Assembly (NCBI GenBank): GCA_037127315.1
Contig: JBBBDQ010001269.1
Span: 1,598,501 to 1,662,500, forward strand
Reading direction: 5' to 3'
Source of the DNA: Ascarosepion bandense
Lineage: Eukaryota; Mollusca; Cephalopoda; Sepiida; Sepiidae
Length of the DNA: 64,000 bases
Both the position numbers and the translations under genes were made by a program. The notes under the pieces were generated by a model. The model was not told the DNA's origin. It saw nothing but the letters and a program-made list of their open reading frames with translations, and did no database searches. Every line of letters starts with the position of its first letter. Position 1 is the first letter of the stretch. Shown here piece after piece: positions 44,907 through 55,432 of the stretch.

Positions 44907-45120
44907 GTCATCTGCAGACAGATCTGTTTCGCTGTATCACAGCTCATCACTACGGTTAGACTTCAATTGCTTTTAACCCAGGATTGAAACCCGACCGTCA
45001 GTCGGCGATTATACCCCTGGGCTATGGGCGTTCGGTAGAAGAAGACAGACTTTTTAGCGTGTATATTGTCATTATACCCGCCCAATAGCCAGAGTGCTCT
45101 AATCCATTATACTTTTCTCC
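44907..45120 (-). mobile_element. SINE-D, nearly full length
   Basis: Starts at its 3' end (GTCATCTGCAGACAGATCTGTTTCG), then GCTTTTAACCCAGGATTGAAACCCGACCG with the B box in reverse, the AGAAGACAGACTTTTTAGCGTGTA segment, and GCCAGAGTGCTCTAATCCATT corresponding to the A-box arm of the 33.2-kb copy. Confidence 0.85.
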
Positions 45121-45960
45121 ATGCGAATCATCACAAAATGCAAAATACCACTTGTCTTCGCTGTTTATTATAAATATTTTAAATATATAAAAAAAGCACT
45201 GCTTAGTTTGGTCTAGTATATAAAACTCATTTAATAAAATCTAATTATTAGATTAAATTGCTTTTTGTTTTAAGAAGAATTCTTTCTCAGGCCGAGAACT
45301 TTCCAGCCTTTCCTCATGTCTAGTATGATGCGATCGAGTAATCAATTATCAACACTAGACTTTGCAAAGGGTCATTTGTCGCAAAGTTTTCTTACTTTTG
45401 ATGATCATGAGATTTAACGGACAATGGTTTTGTCCATTACGCAGGACAGCAGGAAATTGAAATGACTGTACACAAAGTCCGCAAAGATTTTTGCTATTTT
45501 GATAGCGAATAATGAGTCTTTTGGAGACTCTGTTTCGGATATCAATGTGTCTGGGAATGGACAGACTCATTACCATTCCATCATCAGCCTGTATGAATGA
45601 CGCAGATATTTACATGGCTTATCGCAAACTATTTAGACGTTGTCTAGTTCAATAAAATATTTTTTATTAAATTTACCTTCGTAAGACACAAGGTACAATG
45701 ATGTTAACTGTGAGTCAGTAGGTGTGAAATTCAGTTCTCTGCGTAATGCAAACGCATGACATCTCAGGGAAAATATAAAACCTTTAAGCAATTGAAAAAA
45801 GAAATGTTTTCGACATCGGTCTTTCGAATTGTTTTCGACGGCAGACAAAGAAAGACATCCGAAAAAAATTTTAAACAAAGCAAAAGAATGCTTGAAGAAA
45901 GGAGTAGAATTTTAAAAAAGAAAAAATATATGACTTTCAGCAAGAAAAACAACTCAAGAT
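45121..45960. other. Unassigned stretch
   Basis: Several short frames on both strands (60-81 codons) overlap one another without recognisable motifs. Nothing else seen. Confidence 0.4.
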
Positions 45961-45962
45961 GA

Positions 45963-46525
45963 TCAGTCAGTTAAGTGCCGGGCGTGATACACGCTTAGGC
46001 GATCATGTCTCGAAAGAGACATGACTGACTGGGCAGAGGATTATCCCGCAGTAGGTTGCCATTGCTTTCTGCGGTAGACTGGGTGCCGACCAAGGCTATA
46101 GAACCCAATCTGTCCTGTTATTTGACTCATAACTAGAGGTGGAAGAAATGTATTATATTATTAAGTAGAAATAAGTGGGGGATCAGTGTATTACTTCATA
46201 ACAATAGAAAACCGATCCCCCACTTTATGACCAGTAGAATCTTTAATCATGATTCCAACTATTATGTTCAGTCAGTCAGTTGTGCCATACGTGATACACG
46301 CTTGGGCGATCATGTCTCGAAAGAGACATGACTGACTGGGCAGAAGATCATCCCGCAGTAGGTTGCCATTGCTTTCTGCAGTAGACTGGTTACCGACCAA
46401 GGCTATAGAACCCAATCTGTCCTGCTATTTAAACCATACCTGGAAGGAAGAGACGGATTAATACCATTCCCAAGGGTATTTGCGCTTAAGTGAATACAAT
46501 GGATTCAACTGGAATCCAATTATCT
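45963..46525 (-). mobile_element. Composite: SINE-A fragment, hairpin insert, SINE-A
   Basis: SINE-A 3' part (45,963-46,147) passes into a roughly 115-bp non-SINE insert (46,150-46,265), then a longer SINE-A (46,268-46,525). The insert holds a perfect 12-bp inverted repeat AAGTGGGGGATC (46,173-46,184) / GATCCCCCACTT (46,214-46,225) and the segment CATGATTCCAACTATTATGT. The entire composite recurs almost identically at 54,877-55,432. Confidence 0.88.
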
Positions 46526-46532
46526 GGTTAAT

Positions 46533-46640
46533 AGTCAGTCAGTTAAGTACCATGGGTGATCATGTTTCAAAAGAGTCATGACTGACTGGGCAGAAGATTT
46601 TCCAACAACAGGTTCCCATTACTTTCTGTAGTAGACTTTT
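46533..46640 (-). mobile_element. SINE-A 3' fragment
   Basis: Starts GTCAGTCAGTTAAGTACCATG, keeps GACTGACTGGGCAGAAGA and stops near TAGTAGACTTTT. It follows the previous SINE-A head directly, giving three same-strand SINE-A pieces in a row. Confidence 0.8.
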
Positions 46641-46689
46641 TAAACGTTTATTGCTAAAACCATGCCATTTTCAATAGTGCTTCTCCTAT

Positions 46690-47400
46690 TTAATTTTATT
46701 TAAGCAAAATGAAAACCCCAATATTCCAACTACAAATAGAAGAAACTAAAATAAAATAAGTAAAGCAATCGAAATACCTGGAAGGTTTTCTGACAGAGAT
46801 AGAAAATGCGACATGGAATTCCAAAGATACGTTGTCATGGACAAGGGCGCATTTCAAAATGTAACAAGAGTTCTGAATTGCTATGTGATATCTGTCCTTC
46901 TGTGTAGATTTGAATGTTGGACGGATGAAGGATAACGGAAAGGCTTGAAGCAATAGAAGTATAGCTCTACAGAAGAATGCTGAGAATACCATGGACTGAG
47001 CACGTGAGCAACGATGAGCTGCTGGAGAGAATTCAAACAAAAAAAAAACTCATACTTAACATCAGGTTGAGACAGATGATGTTCTTGGGACAGGTAATGA
47101 TGAAGGAAAGATTGGAGAATTTAATACTCACAGGACGGAAAAAGGGCAAAACAGGAAAAGAGGCATTATTGATAGGCTTGATTAGATGGTTGACAGAGCT
47201 GGTTTTTGGAGACATAGCAAGAGGGAAAATATTGAGAATGAAAAGAGACACATCCAAATGGAAGTCCATGATCGCCTACGTCATGAAGACAAAGAGGATA
47301 AGGCTAATAAAATCAAGAAGGCTTAGAGAATTTAACACTCACAAGGTGGATAGAAGAAAACATATAACGTGATAACCAACAAGGAACGTAATGAAAAAGT
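46690..47400 (+). pseudogene. LINE-B reverse transcriptase C-terminal part
   Basis: Decayed non-LTR element. Translation in mixed frames gives a KYLEG.LTE segment (from about 46,780), then from 46,977 an open stretch with RMLRIPWTEHVSNDELLERIQTKKK, FLGQVMMKERLENLILTGRKKGKTGK and KWKSMIAYVMKTK. This matches, segment by segment, the 57.2-58.9-kb copy (RISWIEHVNNDKVLEMMETKR; GHVMRKEGLKNLILT). The catalytic core is missing. Its 3' part and the SINE-A that follows are duplicated at 62,742-63,150. Confidence 0.85.
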
Positions 47401-47489
47401 GTAAATAATGGGACATAGGAACAAGTTACATACAGAATAACAAACGTCGTCAATGTGACAGTTTTTCATAAATTATCAAAAGTATCAAT

Positions 47490-47712
47490 AAGTTAAGTGT
47501 CATTCGTGATGGGCGATCATGTCTCGAATAAGACATTGCTGACTGAGAAATATTTTTCAGCCATAGGTTTTCATTACATACTGCGTTATACTGGTTGCTA
47601 ACAAAAGCTATACAATGCAATCTGTCCTGCTATTTAACCCATAGCTGGATGGAGAATAACGGATTAATTTCTTTGCAAGGGGATTTATGCGTAATTGAAT
47701 GCAAAGAATTCA
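47490..47712 (-). mobile_element. SINE-A, diverged
   Basis: GTTAAGTGTCATTCGTGAT, GCGATCATGTCTCG, CAATCTGTCCTGCTATTTAACCCATAGCTGG and GGATTAATTTCTTTG. Heavily mutated, missing most of the tRNA-like head. Confidence 0.8.
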
Positions 47713-47754
47713 ATTTAGGCATAATTAATTGATTTAAAGATGGCAGAAAATGAA

Positions 47755-48100
47755 ACAGGACAATCTGAAGGCGCAATAGCTGAAGAGGTTTTCCAAATTA
47801 AACAAAAGGAAAATTTTATTTGAAAGAAATGAAAGAATGTTCATTGTATGTAATATAAGTCTTTGAATATGGCAATGAATGCTGGACAATTTCCACACGG
47901 ATGAAGTTCAGACTGGAGGCATCTGAGATGTGGTTAAACAAAGGATGTTAAGAATAACATGGACAGAGAATGGAAACAACCAGAAAGTTTTAAGGAAATT
48001 TAACAGATTGGAAAAGCGAAAGTTTGAGCTTCAGAATACATGATAAGAAGAAGGCTTGGAGAATTTGACACTCACAAGACATGTTGAAGGCTAGAGAGAT
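47755..48100 (+). pseudogene. LINE-B C-terminal fragment, strongly decayed
   Basis: Recognisable order of motifs in broken frames: an AATGCTGGACAATTTC segment (ECWTI-like), AGGATGTTAAGAATAACATGGAC (RMLRITWT-like), then AAGGCTTGGAGAATTTGACACTCAC (GLENLTLT-like). Same region as in 46,900-47,150. Confidence 0.7.
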
Positions 48101-48299
48101 AGAGAGAAAGAAACATTTTTAAATGGATAGGAGAAAAGGAAAGGAAAAGGAATTTAGAACAGTGTCAGGTTTTGCAAAGAATAGGACGTTGTGGAGTGCT
48201 ATGGTCACCCACGTTCTGATTAATGTGGTGGAACATAAGTAAAAATGAAGAAGAGGACTTCTTTCGAAGATTAATTTTCATCGTTTTTTTAAGATACAC

Positions 48300-48609
48300 T
48301 TATGACACTTTATGCCCGGGTTGGCTCGTCTAATTGTGACGCTCATTCTCGTCGACGGTCGTGACGGCACCAGTTGTGACCCTGCCACTCGGCTGGCCGG
48401 TTGGTTCGGTCGCTTGCTGGTTCGGGAACGGATCCCGCTGCGATGATGTCGAAACGGTACCTGCTGTGTCGACGCTTTCGGCCGCTGTTTCTGGGCGTCA
48501 TGATCTCGTCACAAAAGCTGGTTTTGAAGACGTCTATTGCAACAACGGGCCACTGCCCCACGTTGTAAATTAATCTCAGAAAGCCGCGCTGTGCAATTTT
48601 AGTAGCAGT
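48300..48609. other. GC-rich, CpG-containing island of unknown origin
   Basis: About 300 bp clearly more GC-rich than its surroundings, with many CG dinucleotides (TCGTCGACGGTCGTGACGGC, GGAACGGATCCCGC). Open frames exist on both strands here (70 and 122 codons, the latter running into SINE-A), but I recognise no motif. Could be part of an LTR or an old gene fragment. The SINE-A next door inserted at its right edge. Confidence 0.45.
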
Positions 48610-48949
48610 CTTTCCACTAAAACGGATGTGCGTTGTGGTACAGTGGATATCGGCTAGGAACGAGAAACCGGGGAGCCAAGTTCGAATTCCAGTTGAATCC
48701 ATTGTATTCACTTATGCGCAAATACCCTTGGGCAAGTTATTAACCCGTCTCTTCCTTCCAGTTATGGGTTAAATAGCAGGACAGATTGGGTTCTATAGCC
48801 TTGGTCGGCAACCAGTCTACCGCAGAAAGCAATGGCAAACTACTGCGGGATAATTTTCTGCCCAGTCAGTCATGTCTCTTTCGAGACATGATCGCCCAAG
48901 CGTGTATCACGTATGGCACTTAACTGACTGACTGACTTTCCACTAAAAC
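48610..48949 (+). mobile_element. SINE-A, complete, with perfect 14-bp target-site duplication
   Basis: Element 48,624-48,935 (312 bp) flanked by CTTTCCACTAAAAC at 48,610-48,623 and 48,936-48,949. Structure: tRNA-like head with GTGGTACAGTGGATATCGG (A box) and AAGTTCGAATTCC (B box); central domain with CATTGTATTCACTTATGCGC and CCAGTTATGGGTTAAAT; 3' part with AACCAGTCTACCGCAGAAAG, a hairpin CATGTCTC-TTTC-GAGACATG, CGTGTATCACGTATGGCAC and a terminal ACTGACTGACTGA microsatellite-like tail. This copy defines the true ends of the family. Confidence 0.95.
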
Positions 48950-48959
48950 CAGACCGTAC

Positions 48960-49990
48960 ACTGGTGTACACTTGTGGTTAAAAATAAACATGGCACCAAA
49001 AAAAAAAAAATTGATAGAATAAATGAATAAAGTCGAACACGTCTGGAGAGTTACGAAGAATATCTTTATAAAAAAAAGAACAATTATTAGTCACAGTAGA
49101 GGACAATACAGTTGTCAAAATGATAATAATACAGTTATCGGAATTGCCAGTTTACAGCGAAGAGAGAGTTTGTTCTTTTAAAAATATCAGAGTTTTCAAT
49201 CCTTAAATAAAAATGTATTTTCTATGTTACGTTAAAGTAAACAAAGCTCTTCAAATTTTCACTAAAGTCTTTTTATGTAATCATTAAATTTTCGTTAAAG
49301 TCTTTTCACATATTCTTTATAATCAGGGCTGCCAATTCTCTATGCAACTTTTAAATAGCAAAGTCCTTTCGGGTCCTTGTCGGAGTTTAACGGAGTTTAC
49401 CGAAGTAGAGTGAACGAGGAATCAGAAATTTCGATTCTCCCATAATTAAAAAAAAAAAACAATAACGTTCTTTCGGGATTCCTATCGAAGGCGCATTATT
49501 CAGACTTAACTCTTTAACTTAATCGGCGGTAGGCTTCATTCGACATTAACTCTTTAGCCATAAATTCTGGGGTAGACGACCGGCCTTGAGTCATGCATCC
49601 CCCAGTTGGGATTCTTTTTACAAGGTCGTTACATTTCGACTCACCAACAATAAAACTCTAAACTCAAAAACTGATTTTTCTCGCCGAGTCCGCATTTTTA
49701 TAACCACCCCCCAATCCTCTCCGGGGATTTGGCCGACTTAAAGCTTTTGACCAATGAGACAGTTTTCCACCAACACGATTTGCGGAGGAGCCGTGGCTCG
49801 ACGAATTAAGTATACTTCCTTTCGATTACATCATATTTAGATTTTTAAATTCCCACAAATTTTTCTTCTCAGGGAACATCCGTTGAGGGATCTAACCTTA
49901 CTTGAACTCATCAAGTAATCCCGACATTTTATTACGACTGCGACCGTTTCGTCAAATTTCCACCTGTCCCAAAATAATATGTATCGTATA
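48960..49990 (-). mobile_element. LTR-like sequence
   Basis: About 1 kb without open frames. On the minus strand it has a CAAT-type box (TCATTGGTCAAAAGC), a TATA box (GGTTATAAAAATGCGG) and an initiator-like AATCAGTTTTTG in correct order, flanked by GC-richer sequence, as in retrotransposon U3-R. No pol frame or paired LTR was found in the window, so it would be a solo LTR. I cannot place its exact ends. Confidence 0.4.
49665..49765 (-). promoter_or_regulatory. Predicted core promoter on minus strand
   Basis: In minus-strand order: CATTGGTCA (about 49,757), TATAAAAA (about 49,700) and TCAGTTTTTGAG (about 49,673). Spacing of TATA to initiator is about 27-30 nt, as expected for RNA polymerase II. 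Confidence 0.4.
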
Positions 49991-50230
49991 TGAAAAAGAA
50001 AGAAAACTATAATGAAAAAAGAAAAAAAAATATGACTTTTCTCTCTTTCCTTCTCATCTGTTAGCTAATTTATTTATTCCCCAGAATTTACAAGCACATG
50101 ATAGTATTAAAATAGCTAATTATTCTATTCCCCGTATTTACAAGTATATGATCGTATTTAAATAGTTTTTTACATAAGCTCACATCGCGAATTACAATAA
50201 AGCACAACTAATAATAGTACTAATATTAAT

Positions 50231-50231
50231 T

Positions 50232-50305
<74 letters not shown>

Positions 50306-50308
50306 TGT
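50231..50308. repeat. (CT)n(GT)n compound microsatellite
   Basis: CT tract with one A interruption, followed by about 10 GT units. 49,990-50,230 has only two short direct repeats (AGCTAATTATTCTATTCCCC-like, at about 50,065 and 50,115). Confidence 0.97.
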
Positions 50309-50495
50309 TGCATTAAACCAAAAAAAAAAAAATATACCCGCCAGAGAGAGTGTCACAGTGTTTTGTATGGCGAATCATTAAAGTACCTAGTCATTAATAT
50401 ATGCTGTTAAAAATTGAGAAATTATTATAAAATAAGGATTGAAATTCAATGCTTTATGCTTGCCAATTATAAATTAAAAAAGAAAACTTAGTTCA

Positions 50496-50893
50496 TGCTA
50501 TTTGTCTATATTTCTGAAATGAGTTAGTAATTACAGTATTTACATTAAGCGGACTATTGTCCTCATCTTTGTTGCCAATTTTACGACGTTTAATAAAAGA
50601 TAATTCTATTTGTCTATATTTCTGAGATGAGGTAGTATTTACAGTATTTACATTATTCGGACTATTGTCCTCATCTTTGTTGCCAATTTTACGACGTTTA
50701 ATAAAAGATAATTCTATTTGTCTATATTTCTGAGATGAGGTAGTATTTACAGTATTTACATTATTCGGAGTATTGTCCTCATTTTTGTTGCCAATTTTAC
50801 GACGTTTAATAAAAGTAATTCTATTTGTCTATATTTCTGAGATAAGGTAGTATTTACAGTATTTACATTATTAGGACTATTGTCCTTACATTT
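50496..50893 (-). repeat. 108-bp minisatellite, 3.7 copies, 36 codons per unit on minus strand
   Basis: Units start at about 50,496, 50,604, 50,712 and 50,819. Units 1 and 2 are 108 bp, unit 3 is 107 (one base lost), unit 4 is partial. On the minus strand one frame is free of stops and reads a 36-residue repeat containing KRRKIGNKDEDNSP, then NNVNTVNTTSSQKYRQIE. The KRRK patch next to acidic residues looks like a nuclear-localisation-type basic cluster. The frame is broken by the deletion in unit 3. The 107-codon frame called at 50,756-51,079 spans the broken end plus upstream sequence. Whether it is a protein repeat fragment or chance is open. Confidence 0.7.
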
Positions 50894-50954
50894 TTTGCTA
50901 TTTGTACCTCGTGTCGGCCGTCGTACGCAGCCGCCTTTTTCATTAGGGTCAAAA

Positions 50955-51110
50955 ATTGCAATATGAGCTGTAGTAAAAAAAATACTAGAGAAAACCTTTA
51001 ACATTGGAAATACATGATATGATCTCTGGAAAAAAATACTAGAGAAAACGTTCAACATCAGAAATAAATGAAAAAACAATTAACATCAAAAATTTGCAAT
51101 ATGAACTCTG
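50955..51110. repeat. Short tandem/direct repeats beside the minisatellite
   Basis: AAAAATACTAGAGAAAAC recurs at about 50,979 and 51,030, each followed by TTCAACATC/TTTAACATT-like and GAAATA(C/A)ATGA. TTTGCAATATGA(A/G)CT(C/G)T also recurs (about 50,957 and 51,092). These are decayed repeats of roughly 55 bp. Confidence 0.65.
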
Positions 51111-51169
51111 GTAAAAAAGGGTTACTAAACATTAGGTTTGTAAGTCCCAAACATTCAGTTGTTCTTGTC

Positions 51170-51480
51170 CTTAAAAACACATGGCGCAGTGGATATAGAC
51201 GTTGGTTAATTCCTGACTTGACCTTTAGATTTGTCAGTTTTATTCCAGGCCACAGCATTGGTGAACAAGTAACTTGCAGGGTTAGAAGGAGATACCTCAA
51301 GACCTCCAAGAAAGACTCTTGGCAATAAATTGAGTTCATATACCCCAGTGATTGTAATAAAAGGCTCTTCTTGAAATTACTATCACCTGAAGAAGGCCGG
51401 AGCGTACAACGGCCGAAACGTCATATAAATAGCAACAAAGATGAGGAAAACAGTCCGAATAATGTAAATACTGTTAGTTA
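51170..51480 (+). mobile_element. Possible SINE-like/retroelement fragment with inverted minisatellite piece
   Basis: ACATGGCGCAGTGGATATAG resembles a tRNA A-box region. Further on comes the segment GAAGAAGGCCGGAGCGTACA followed by GGCCGAAACGTC, a pattern I associate with retroelement 3' regions but cannot assign. 51,436-51,478 (ACAAAGATGAGGA, AACAGTCCGAATAATGTAAA) is an inverted copy of part of the 108-bp unit. Confidence 0.45.
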
Positions 51481-51544
51481 ATGCTGGTTCCTTCATTTGT
51501 GTTACAATGGCTTTCTTTGCATGAAGTTATATATAATATTTTTA

Positions 51545-52800
51545 ATATCTTTCTGACTATAATATATATAATATATTCACATTATAATATATATTCACAA
51601 TATAATATATTCACATTCATAATGTATATTCACAATATAATATATTCACATTATAATGTATATTCACAATATAATATATTCACATTATAATGTATATTCA
51701 CAATATAATATATTCACATTATAATGTATGATATAATATATTCACATTATAATGTATATTCACAATATAACATATTACATTATAATGTATATTCACAATA
51801 TAACATATTCACATTATAATGTATATTCACAATATAACATATTCACATTATAATGTATATTCACAATATAACATATTCACATTATAATGTATATTCACAA
51901 TATAACATATTCACATTATAATGTATATTCACAATATAGCATATTCACATTATAATGTATATTCACAATATATTATATTCACATTATAATGTATATTCTA
52001 TTATAACATATTCACATTATAATGTATATTCACAATATAATATATTCACATTATAATGTATATTCACAATATAATATATTCACATTATAATGTATATTCA
52101 CAATATAATATATTCACATTATAATGTATATTCACAATATAATATATTCACATTATAATGTATATTCACAATATAATATATTCACATTATAATGTATATT
52201 CACAATATAATATATTCACATTATAATGTATATTCACAATATAATATATTCACATTATAATGTATATTCACAATATAATATATTCACATTATAATGTATA
52301 TTCACAATATAATATATTCGCATTATAATGTATATTCACAATATAATATATTCACATTATAATGTATATTCACAATATAATATATTCGCATTATAATGTA
52401 TATTCACAATATAATATATTCGCATTATAATGTATATTCACAATATAATATATTCACATTATAATGTATATTCACCCAATATAATATATTCACATTATAA
52501 TGTATATTCTGATATAATATATTCACATTATAATGTATATTCACAATATAATATATTCACATTATAATGTATATTCTATACAATATAATATATTCACATT
52601 ATAATGTATATTCACAATATAATATATTCACATTATAATGTATATTCACAATATAATATATTCACATTATAATGTATATTCAATATAATATATTCACATT
52701 ATAATGTATATTCACAATATAATATATTCACATTATAATGTATATTTAATATAATATATTCACATTATAATGTATATTCACAATATGATATATTCACATT
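51545..52800. repeat. 34-bp AT-rich satellite
   Basis: About 36 tandem copies of a 34-bp unit made of two related halves (TATTCACAATATAATA and TATTCACATTATAATG). Early copies are irregular. A stretch near 51,760-51,960 carries ACATATT in place of ATATATT, and a few units near 52,310-52,430 have TTCGCATT. AT content is about 85%. No coding content. Confidence 0.97.
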
Positions 52801-52809
52801 ATTAAAAAT

Positions 52810-53555
52810 GTCGTGATTTAATGCAAGTTCCGTTATTACTATTCTGTGAAGCCTTTACTTTTTTTAGTAACTTTCTATCACTTCCTCTTCCTTCTTTTAT
52901 TTATGTTTTTGTTTATCAAACTGCATTATGAGATTCTTTCCGCCATCGATTGTGATTGCCCGAAAAAATACAAACAAAAAAAAACACGCAACACATTATT
53001 TTTTAAAGTTCTGTCTAAACTTTCCTCGCCATCAGTCTTTTTAACCTGCTTGTTCAAAAGGGAATTAAAATCACAAAATAGGAAAGAAACGGAAAGCAAA
53101 CATTGTTCTGAACAGAGTGATTACTAGTGAGTCAGTTTTAAAGATCTATCATTCGTGAAATTAGAAGTCAGAGTGAAAACCACTCCTGCTGATATACTAT
53201 TTGAATATATTCTCTTGAGCGTCTTTTTTTGTGTGTAAATAGATTTGCTTTGTTTTTGTCTTAAAGACATTTGGCTAATGTCCATGATGGACGTCCTCCA
53301 CTGAGACTTCTTTCTGAAATTAATGGCTGAAAATTCCAATACCAAAAAATGCAAAAGCCCTGTGTTTTCTGTTTATTAAATTAAAATAAAAGAATAAAAC
53401 ATTAGAATTTTTGATCAAGTCAAGACAAAACAAAATGTGTTTATTTTTTTAATTTTTTATTTTTTATTTTTTTTGCTACGATCAATGATACTTTGGTCCA
53501 ATGGCATGATTCCAGTCTTTAGAAAGACTACCTTGACAATTACGTGAGTATGTCT
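52810..53555. other. Unassigned stretch
   Basis: Frames of 93 (+) and 76 (-) codons lack recognisable domains. T-rich runs near 53,440-53,475. Nothing supported. Confidence 0.4.
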
Positions 53556-53559
53556 TTTT

Positions 53560-53915
53560 TTAATCATATCGTCCCAAGGAAGGCATTTTACTGCCACTGA
53601 TTTGCAAGGGGTTACATAGGATGAAAGTTATGAGAAAGAGTGACAGGTTATAGGGGTGTCAGGAAGTGGGTAAGAAAAGGATTAGAATACTGATGAGAGT
53701 GGAGTGGAAGAAGAAAGGAGCATGAGAGTGAGAATGCAGGTTAGTGAGATCGGAGATGACCATTGATATTACATTTAAATTCATGGAGATTGTAGTTGTC
53801 GGGAAAACAAGTAAATGGAAGGGAATTTCACAGGCGGGAAGTGCGAGAAAAGAAGCGGATGGAGTAGAATTTGTGTTTACAATTTATTGGTTTCACAGTA
53901 AAAGGGTGGAACCTA
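53560..53915 (-). pseudogene. LINE-A 3' end with C-terminal coding remnant
   Basis: Minus-strand translation of 53,915-53,760 gives HPFTVKPINC, FYSIRFFSRTSRLWNSLP and NYNLHEFKCNINGHLRSH, matching residue by residue the C-terminus of the LINE-A copy at 17.8-18.0 kb. The remainder is the 3' untranslated region ending in the CTTGGGACGATATGATT-A(n) signature. 5'-truncated and older than the satellite insertion. Confidence 0.88.
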
Positions 53916-54009
53916 GTTACTAATATTGTTACAGAAAAGATCGATATTCTTCAGTTTCATAGTTTTATTTAAATCAATTTATAGAAAGACTTAAATAACT
54001 AAGAAATCT

Positions 54010-54578
54010 TTATTTGAAGTTTATTAATTCTATCATTAAACTCAATGAAATTTATTAATTCTATCATTAAACTCAATGAAATTTATTAATTCTGTCATTA
54101 AACTCAATGAAATTTATTAATTCTATCATTAAACTCACTGAAATATATTAATTCTATCATTAAACTCAATGAAATTTATTAATTCTATCATTAAACTCAA
54201 TGAAATTTATTAATTCTATCATTAAACTCAATGAAATTTATTCCGTCTATCATTAAACTCAATGAAATTTATTAATTCTATCATTAAATTCAATGATATT
54301 TATTAATTCTTTCATTAAACTCAATGAAATTCATTAATTCTATCATTAAACACAATGAAATTTATTAATTCTATCATTAAACTCACTAAAATTTATTAAT
54401 TCTATCATTAAACTCAATGAAATTTATTAATTCTATCATTAAACTCAATGAAATTTATTAATTCTATCATTAAACTCAATGAAATGTATTCATTCTATTA
54501 TTAAACTCAATGAAATTTATTAATTCTTTCATTAAACTCAATGAAATTTATTAATTCTATCATTAAACTCAATGAAAT
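54010..54578. repeat. 31-bp tandem satellite, about 18 copies
   Basis: Unit TTTATTAATTCTATCATTAAACTCAATGAAA in part (31 bp), highly regular, with scattered single-base variants. No coding content. The 54,580-54,830 flank is unassigned. Confidence 0.95.
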
Positions 54579-54876
54579 CATTTGCTATACCTGTTGCCAG
54601 CAAAATTGCTTCAATTAAATCATGTTAGATGATGTTTTCTCAACAAAATGTGTTTTGCACACTAAAAGGTCTAGTCTACGATTTGTCTATGCATTGTATA
54701 TTGTTCTCATTTGCTAGGTTTTTAGAGAAATTTTTTGAATGAATTCCAAAGAAAAATCTGCACGGTTACTGGTCATAATCTGGAATCTCGATCTCAGTCA
54801 CATTCCCGTTGCTGTAAAGAATATCTGTAGTGTAGGAAGCTGGCTAATGTTTCTTTGATTTAGCCTTGTGCCATCA

Positions 54877-55432
54877 GTCAGTCAGTTACGTGCCATACGT
54901 GATACACGCTTTAGGCGATCAAAGAGACATGACTGACTGGGCAGAAAATTATCCCGCAGTAGGTTGCCATTGCTTTCTGCGGTAGACTGGTTGCCGACCA
55001 AGGCTATAGAACCCAATCTGTCCTGTTATTTGACTCATAACTAGAGGGGGAAGAAATGTATTATATTATTAAGTAGTAATAAGTGGGGGATCAGATTATT
55101 ACTTCATAACAATAGAAAACCGATCCCCCACTTTATGAACAGTAGAAGCTTTAATCATGATTCCAACTATTATGTTCAGTCAGTCAGTTAAGTGCCATAC
55201 GTGATACACGCTTGGGCGATTAAAGAGACATGACTGACTGGGCAGAAGATTATCCCGCAGTAGGTTGCCATTGCTTTCTGCGGTGGACTGGTTGCCGAAC
55301 AAGGCTATAGAACCCAATCTGTCCTCCTATTTAACCCATAACTGGAAGGAAGAGACAGATTAATACCTTTCCCAAGGGTATTTGCGCGTAAGTGAATACA
55401 GTGGATTCAACTGGAATTCGAACTTAACTCGT
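54877..55432 (-). mobile_element. Composite SINE-A / hairpin insert / SINE-A, second copy
   Basis: Near-identical to 45,963-46,525, including the same non-SINE insert with AAGTGGGGGATC (55,081-55,092) / GATCCCCCACTT (55,122-55,133). Both SINE parts lack TCTCGA at the hairpin here (GGCGATCAAAGAGACATG and GGCGATTAAAGAGACATG), a shared small deletion. The duplication therefore copied a preassembled composite. Confidence 0.88.

Larger units (their letters stand above)
44477..44907 (+). mobile_element. Hammerhead-family element with palindromic 5' end
   Basis: A 118-bp palindrome (44,477-44,594) whose right arm continues into the element body on the plus strand: GTGTTTTTGCTCTGC, AGTATCGAGCACTTTTC, TTGTCCAAAGCTC, ACGTACAGAGTCG, ATT repeats and a short (TA)n. 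The arms differ by only a few positions, including two extra bases in the left arm. The body is more diverged than in the 1.5- and 35.4-kb copies. Confidence 0.85.

Noticed and set aside
45633..45962. Overlapping 62-81-codon frames on both strands as host exons
   Set aside because: They overlap in opposite strands, lack splice-site context I could support and show no known domain.
48343..48711. 122-codon minus frame in the GC-rich island
   Set aside because: It reads through the SINE-A insertion with its target-site duplication, so it cannot be an ancestral gene. No motif was found.
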